Shown: positions 59,747-64,000 of the stretch, in pieces
How the letters are laid out: each line of letters starts with the position of its first letter
Position numbering within the stretch: the stretch's first letter is position 1
Source: Parablautia muri
GTDB lineage: Bacteria > Bacillota > Clostridia > Lachnospirales > Lachnospiraceae
Length of the DNA stretch: 64,000 nt
Direction of reading: 5' to 3'
NCBI RefSeq assembly: GCF_009917485.1
Contig: NZ_QZDT01000014.1
Coordinates: 1 to 64,000 of the forward strand
Position numbers and translations under genes: made by a program
The notes under the pieces: generated by a model
The model's input: only the letters and a program-made list of their open reading frames with translations
What the model was told of the DNA's origin: nothing
Databases searched by the model: none

Positions 59747-60065
59747 ATTAATCCTCCATTCTTGCCAGTGCCCTCAAATTTGTTGGTTTATCTTCATCTT
59801 TCATTACCTTTAAATTGGCCCTCGCGGCATTCGCCAAATGTCTGCTTCGCAGCCGCTTGGCTCATTGCCCGCGGAAATGAATATGAAGTATACTATCGCC
59901 AAACATAAATTTTTTATGTAAAATTTCCGGAAACTATTTCTGTTTCCACATGAACTTATATTAATACCTCTACCTACAATAGGCAAAGCCTCTTGTCATG
60001 TACTTGTCTCTTGAAAAGCCTCTTGACTCTTGAAAACAGTACTGCATCCGCGCAGAGCACAATAT
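59747..60065. other. Intergenic region with pieces of several leader repeats
   Basis: No gene. In order it holds a partial family 1 repeat (59762-59790, CTTGCCAGTG then CTCAAATTTG), a partial family 2 repeat (59841-59874, TTGGCTCATTGCCCGCGG) and a family 3 hairpin (59976-59996, ACAATAGGC AAA GCCTCTTGT). Three repeat families in one leader suggest serial insertion or recombination. Confidence 0.5.
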
Positions 60066-61442
60066 TTAAACCGCCTTATTTTTCCACTTTCCTTTTTTAT
60101 AGAAGAAAAAGGTCACGATCGCTCCAATCAGCCAAGAAACTAACAGAGAGATAAAAATACACTCCTGCCTTCCGTTGGGTAATTCCGGCGTCCTGGTAAG
60201 AAATGCAATTCCGTAAGCAATCGGTACACGAACAAATATGGTTGTTGCAATAGAAATCCACATAGGTGTCATCGTATCGCCCGCACCTCTCATGACACCA
60301 GAAAGGCTCTGCGTAACCGCCATGGCAATATAGCCCACCGCAAGGATTCCCATCATATCCCGGCTAAGCTCCACCAGCTCTGGTGTTTTGGTGAAAATTC
60401 CCATAAGACTTTTTCCAAATATCAAGATAAGGCCGGTAAGCACAGCGGAAACCGCCATAGCAATCCATGTGCCCTGCTTTGCGCCTTTGTCCACCCTGTC
60501 ATACAGCCTGGCCCCCACATTCTGTCCGGCATAAGTCGTCATTGCCGTACCGAAGGAAAAGTTTGGCATCATGGCAAAACCGTCCACACGCATAACAATT
60601 ACGTTAGCGGCAATAAACATTTCCCCAAAGCTGTTGGTCAAAGACTGCACCACAATCATGGCCATAGAAAAAATTGCCTGCGTAACACCTGAAGGCAGAC
60701 CCAGCTGGATAATTTTCATGGTGTTCTTCTTTTTAAGCTTCAAGTAGCTTTTATCCATATCAAAAATATTGCTCAGCCGCATCAGACGAATGAAACATAA
60801 AATAGCTGAGATTGCCTGTGCAATTACAGTCGCCAGAGCCACACCGTTCACTCCCATGCCAAACTTAGCCACGAACAGTACATCCAGCACGATATTAACT
60901 GCCGTAGATACCAGCAGATAAGCAAGGGCCGACATAGAATCCCCAAGCCCTCTTAAAATTCCGCTTAAAATATTATAGTACGCAAGTCCAATAGACCCGA
61001 TAAACAAAATCAGCAAATAGGAATGGCACCAGTCAATGATAGAATCCGGCGTACCCAAAAGCAGCAGAAGCGGTTTGGCCAGCAAAGAAGCCACCACCAT
61101 TACAAACAACGTGGCAATCCCCGTAAGCGTGATACAGTTGCCAATGGTCATCGACAATTCCTCTCTCTCCTTTGCTCCAAAATACTGTGACACCATAATA
61201 CCGGCACCCACACTGATTCCTACAAACAAAACAATCAGCAGATTTAAAATAGGGCCTGCACTCCCCACCGCTGCTAAAGCATTGTCACCCACATAATTCC
61301 CTACAACCACACTGTCAACCGTATTATAAAGCTGCTGCGCAATGTTTCCTACCAGCATGGGAACCGTAAATAATACAATTTTTTTCCATGGCGATCCTTC
61401 CGTCATATCCACAGGTTCTAAAAAAGTTTTAAGAAATTTCAT
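60066..61442 (-). CDS. MATE family multidrug/cation antiporter
   Basis: 458 residues with twelve hydrophobic helices and two MatE domains. The starts are VLFTVPMLVGNIAQQLYNTV, DSVVVGNYVG and, in the second half, LGLPSGVTQAIFSMAMIVVQ. VMRVDGFAMMPNFSFGTAM is a conserved part of helix 8. It exports drugs or metabolites using Na+ or H+. GGAGG precedes the ATG. It is monocistronic with no linked regulator. Confidence 0.94.
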   Translation of the reverse strand: MKFLKTFLEPVDMTEGSPWKKIVLFTVPMLVGNIAQQLYNTVDSVVVGNYVGDNALAAVGSAGPILNLLIVLFVGISVGAGIMVSQYFGAKEREELSMTIGNCITLTGIATLFVMVVASLLAKPLLLLLGTPDSIIDWCHSYLLILFIGSIGLAYYNILSGILRGLGDSMSALAYLLVSTAVNIVLDVLFVAKFGMGVNGVALATVIAQAISAILCFIRLMRLSNIFDMDKSYLKLKKKNTMKIIQLGLPSGVTQAIFSMAMIVVQSLTNSFGEMFIAANVIVMRVDGFAMMPNFSFGTAMTTYAGQNVGARLYDRVDKGAKQGTWIAMAVSAVLTGLILIFGKSLMGIFTKTPELVELSRDMMGILAVGYIAMAVTQSLSGVMRGAGDTMTPMWISIATTIFVRVPIAYGIAFLTRTPELPNGRQECIFISLLVSWLIGAIVTFFFYKKGKWKNKAV

Positions 61443-61571
61443 GGTAACAGTCCTCCTCCTTATCCTTGGCTAAAATCAACCATATTTTCCACATGTTCTC
61501 TTTCAAGAGAGCATTGTACCTATTCTATCATGAAGCCTTTATAACAGCAAGATAATTTTTATGAGGAGCAC

Positions 61572-61596
61572 GGTCTGTGCAGTAAATGCACAGACC
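61572..61596. repeat. Perfect 10-bp hairpin in the glgX-MATE gap
   Basis: GGTCTGTGCA GTAAA TGCACAGACC. The core GCAGTAAATGC also occurs in the palindrome at 28039-28055, and a GGCTGAACAGTTAC follows, whose reverse complement lies at about 36032. It may double as a terminator for glgX, although the T-run is weak. Confidence 0.5.
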
Positions 61597-61647
61597 TGGC
61601 TGAACAGTTACGACTTTACAGCCAGTGAGAAGTTCTAGGCCGGGCTG

Positions 61648-63780
61648 TTATGACGTCAGAACATACACACTGCGGGCTGGTATCCGCAGGGTATTGCCCG
61701 TAATGATTTTTAGCTCCCCATCTTCCGGTATAAAAGCCGGATAATACCTGCCGCTGGTATCCGCTGCCATATGCCAGTCTTTACCACCTGCAAGGAAAGG
61801 AATGGTAAATTCCTGCTCCTCCCAGAAGGTATTGACCGCCAGACACACAACATCATCCTCCGTATTTTCTTCATTCCTTCCCGCATAAATGACTCGAAGC
61901 ACTTTCGTACATCCATCTACGCCCATAACCTGGATCTCCGGGAATCCGCATGCACTGTTTCCTGCAAATTTTCGAAGCACAGGATGCCCTTTTCTAAATC
62001 GGATCATATACCTGCAGAAATTAAAGTGAACCTCATTCTTTTTTACCTCTCGCCAATCCAGCCAGGAAATCTCATTATCCTGACAGTAAGCATTGTTGTT
62101 GCCATATTGGGTGTTTAAAAATTCATCCCCGGCAAAAAACATTGCGGTTCCCCGGCTGCATAAAAGCACAGCAAAGGCATTCATGGCAAGACGTTTCCGC
62201 AGGGTAAGCACTTCCGCATCCTTCGTATCCCCCTCAACGCCGCAGTTCCAGCTTCGGTTGTCATTGCTTCCGTCCGTGTTGCCCCAGCCGTTTGCCTCAT
62301 TATGCTTTTCATTGTAAGAATATAAATCCCACAAAGTAAAACCGTCATGACAAGTGAGGAAGTTTACGGAAACATCATTTCCACGGTACTTAGGGTCATA
62401 AATATCCCTTGAACCCGTGATCCTGTTTGCAGCAATCTCCCACATGCCATAATCCCCCTTAAGGAAATTACGCATGTCATCTCTGTACCTGCCATTCCAT
62501 TCCGCCCATCTGCTCCAGGAAGGAAAACTTCCCACCTGATACAAACCGCCTGCATCCCAGGCCTCTGCAATCAGCTTTACATTACCCAAAATAGGGTCGA
62601 AGGCAAGACTCTGTAAGAGAGGCGGCTTGCTCATAGGCGAGCCATCCTCGTTTCTTCCAAGTATCGTTGCAAGGTCGAACCGGAATCCGTCCACATGGTA
62701 TGCCGTTGTCCAATACCGCAGACACTCCAGAATCATCTGGTGTACAATCGGATGATTACAGTTTAAGGTATTGCCGCAGCCGCTGAAATTATAATAATAC
62801 CCTTCCGGTGTCAGCATATAGTAAATATTATTATCAAACCCCTTAAAGGAAAAGCATGGGCCCATCTCATTGCCTTCCGCCGTATGGTTGAACACCACAT
62901 CCAAAATACATTCTATTCCATTTTCATGGAGCAAACCAATCAATTCCTTTAATTCCGTTCCCTCTCTGTTATACTCCTTGCACGCCGCGTAACTGCTGTT
63001 AGGCGAGAAAAAGCTGACCGTATTGTACCCCCAATAATCCATTACCGCTCTGCCGTTTACCACCCGGTAATCCTTCATCTCGTCAAACTCAAAGATCGGC
63101 ATCAGCTCCACGGCATTAATGCCCAGTTTCTTTAAATAAGGTATTTTTTCTTTTAACCCTTCAAAGGTGCCCGGATAATTTACCTCCGATGAAAAGTGTC
63201 TTGTAAAACCACGCACATGCATCTCATAAATAATCAAATCTTCCATAGGGATATGAGGCTGGGTATAATCCTTCCAGTCAAAATCGTCCTTTACCACCCT
63301 GGCCTTATAGGCCACCCCCTCTTTCTTGGGAATCCCCCATATCTTCTGGCCTGTCACCGCTTTAGCATACATATCCAGCAGTACATTATTCTTATTAAAA
63401 AGCAAGCCCTCCTTCGGATTATAAGGCCCGTCAATCCGATAAGCATATTCAAAATCATAAATACTAAGCTTAAAAACAATCATGGAATAAACCTTACCGA
63501 TTTTATAATTTTCCGGAAATGGCAGCACTGCAAAAGGCTCATCCTCCCCACGCTTGTAAAGAAGCAGCTCACAGGCGGTCGCTCCATACGAATATACCGT
63601 AAAATTAACACCGCCGGGAATTGCCGTAGCCCCGTTTATATCATACATCCCTGGCCGCACCTCAAAGCCGGCAATCACATCCATGGGCACCATATGAATC
63701 CTGGTCATTGGCGCTATAATACTATTGTTTTCCATCCTGTTATTTTCCGTTCCCCCGGTTTCTGTTCTGTTCATTTCCAT
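61648..63780 (-). CDS. glgX: Glycogen debranching enzyme (GlgX/isoamylase type)
   Basis: 710 residues, GH13_11. An N-terminal CBM48 (about 35-135, INGATAIPGGVNFTVYS) precedes the barrel. The four GH13 regions are ILDVVFNHT, DGFRFDLA with the nucleophile Asp, LIAEAWDAG with the acid/base Glu, and FLTCHDGFT. It cleaves alpha-1,6 branches of glycogen or related glucans. No other glycogen gene lies beside it. The length is typical, and the start is preceded by GGGGT-rich DNA. Confidence 0.95.
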   Translation of the reverse strand: MEMNRTETGGTENNRMENNSIIAPMTRIHMVPMDVIAGFEVRPGMYDINGATAIPGGVNFTVYSYGATACELLLYKRGEDEPFAVLPFPENYKIGKVYSMIVFKLSIYDFEYAYRIDGPYNPKEGLLFNKNNVLLDMYAKAVTGQKIWGIPKKEGVAYKARVVKDDFDWKDYTQPHIPMEDLIIYEMHVRGFTRHFSSEVNYPGTFEGLKEKIPYLKKLGINAVELMPIFEFDEMKDYRVVNGRAVMDYWGYNTVSFFSPNSSYAACKEYNREGTELKELIGLLHENGIECILDVVFNHTAEGNEMGPCFSFKGFDNNIYYMLTPEGYYYNFSGCGNTLNCNHPIVHQMILECLRYWTTAYHVDGFRFDLATILGRNEDGSPMSKPPLLQSLAFDPILGNVKLIAEAWDAGGLYQVGSFPSWSRWAEWNGRYRDDMRNFLKGDYGMWEIAANRITGSRDIYDPKYRGNDVSVNFLTCHDGFTLWDLYSYNEKHNEANGWGNTDGSNDNRSWNCGVEGDTKDAEVLTLRKRLAMNAFAVLLCSRGTAMFFAGDEFLNTQYGNNNAYCQDNEISWLDWREVKKNEVHFNFCRYMIRFRKGHPVLRKFAGNSACGFPEIQVMGVDGCTKVLRVIYAGRNEENTEDDVVCLAVNTFWEEQEFTIPFLAGGKDWHMAADTSGRYYPAFIPEDGELKIITGNTLRIPARSVYVLTS

Positions 63781-64000
63781 ACCCCTTCATTCCACACCTT
63801 TCCCGCCATCGCCTGCTGCCATCATACCCAGCAGCCGCGGCTGTATTTTTCTATCTAATAAAATATCCCTGAATAATATTCTATCAAATATACCCTCCTA
63901 CTGCAAGAATTCCGTATTTCTAAAACAATGTTTGCTATTTATGGATCAAAATGACCCTGCCCAAAAGAGCAGAGCCAAACCGCCACATACTTTTACATAA
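63781..64000. other. Leader region upstream of glgX
   Basis: 220 bases without a gene. On the minus strand CTGCTG...CAGCAG forms a small hairpin about 40 bases before the glgX ATG, and an AT-rich stretch near 63870-63900 may hold the promoter. Nothing else is recognised. Confidence 0.3.

Noticed and set aside
27246-61596. Repeated hairpins considered as a CRISPR array
   Set aside because: The units are scattered singly across kilobases with no regular spacers or cas genes.

Overview
The window reads as chromosome from an anaerobic, spore-forming member of the Bacillota, most likely a Lachnospiraceae gut commensal. The grounds are the complete spoIIAA-spoIIAB-sigF operon, oxygen-sensitive enzymes (radical SAM, rubredoxin, iron-sulfur aldo/keto reductases, Hyp proteins), moderate AT content, GGAGG ribosome sites and short intergenic gaps. 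Genus cannot be named from this alone. No rRNA, tRNA or CRISPR array was seen. Most genes lie on the minus strand.

Bases 1-8,300 hold a DNA-repair cluster: a nuclease-helicase fusion, the paired TIGR03915/TIGR03916 proteins, and rarA, plus an HPr-like protein without the phospho-histidine. LexA-type boxes lie in the promoters of the radical SAM pair and of rarA. A third, almost ideal LexA box lies in the promoter of the distant yolD-umuC pair (50,348-52,439), so the window appears to hold several SOS-regulated repair operons.

Bases 8,300-23,300 are an accessory region. It has a complete type I restriction system (hsdM-hsdS-hsdR) with its promoter inside a 19-bp inverted repeat, the tail of a VirD4/TraG coupling protein, an AbrB-PIN toxin-antitoxin pair, and a mosaic of TnpV, ExeA-type ATPase and DUF6618 pieces. 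It also has a broken ToxN/AbiQ toxin, small cargo genes (GNAT, TfoX-C, nucleotidyltransferase), HicA-HicB, a truncated Rpn nuclease, and an AraC regulator coupled to a stray ClpP. This looks like the debris of at least one conjugative element and several smaller insertions.

Bases 23,300-41,500 carry a Cu/Zn superoxide dismutase, a MerR/TipAS regulator with a textbook 19-bp-spacer promoter, a BlaI/BlaR1-type pair whose sensor ends in Asp-box repeats, and a GH4 alpha-galactosidase. They also carry a hypB / iron-sulfur flavoprotein / hypA / DUF5692 cluster with no hydrogenase in view, a second HTH-methyltransferase fusion, a kinase-like gene coupled to a LacI regulator, and an ABC exporter.

Bases 41,500-50,300 are core: spoIIA operon, a zinc-ribbon TPR membrane protein, a 49-residue acidic protein, folC, a DUF342 protein and an exported DUF3048 protein. 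Bases 50,300-64,000 hold yolD-umuC, an MBL hydrolase, a GNAT, an AIM24-like protein, rhaM, a methyltransferase, two divergent iron-sulfur aldo/keto reductases, a flavin reductase-rubredoxin, a MATE transporter and glgX.

Across the window, small hairpin-forming repeats recur just upstream of minus-strand genes, always in the same orientation and often next to the ribosome binding site. They are the least explained signal here.
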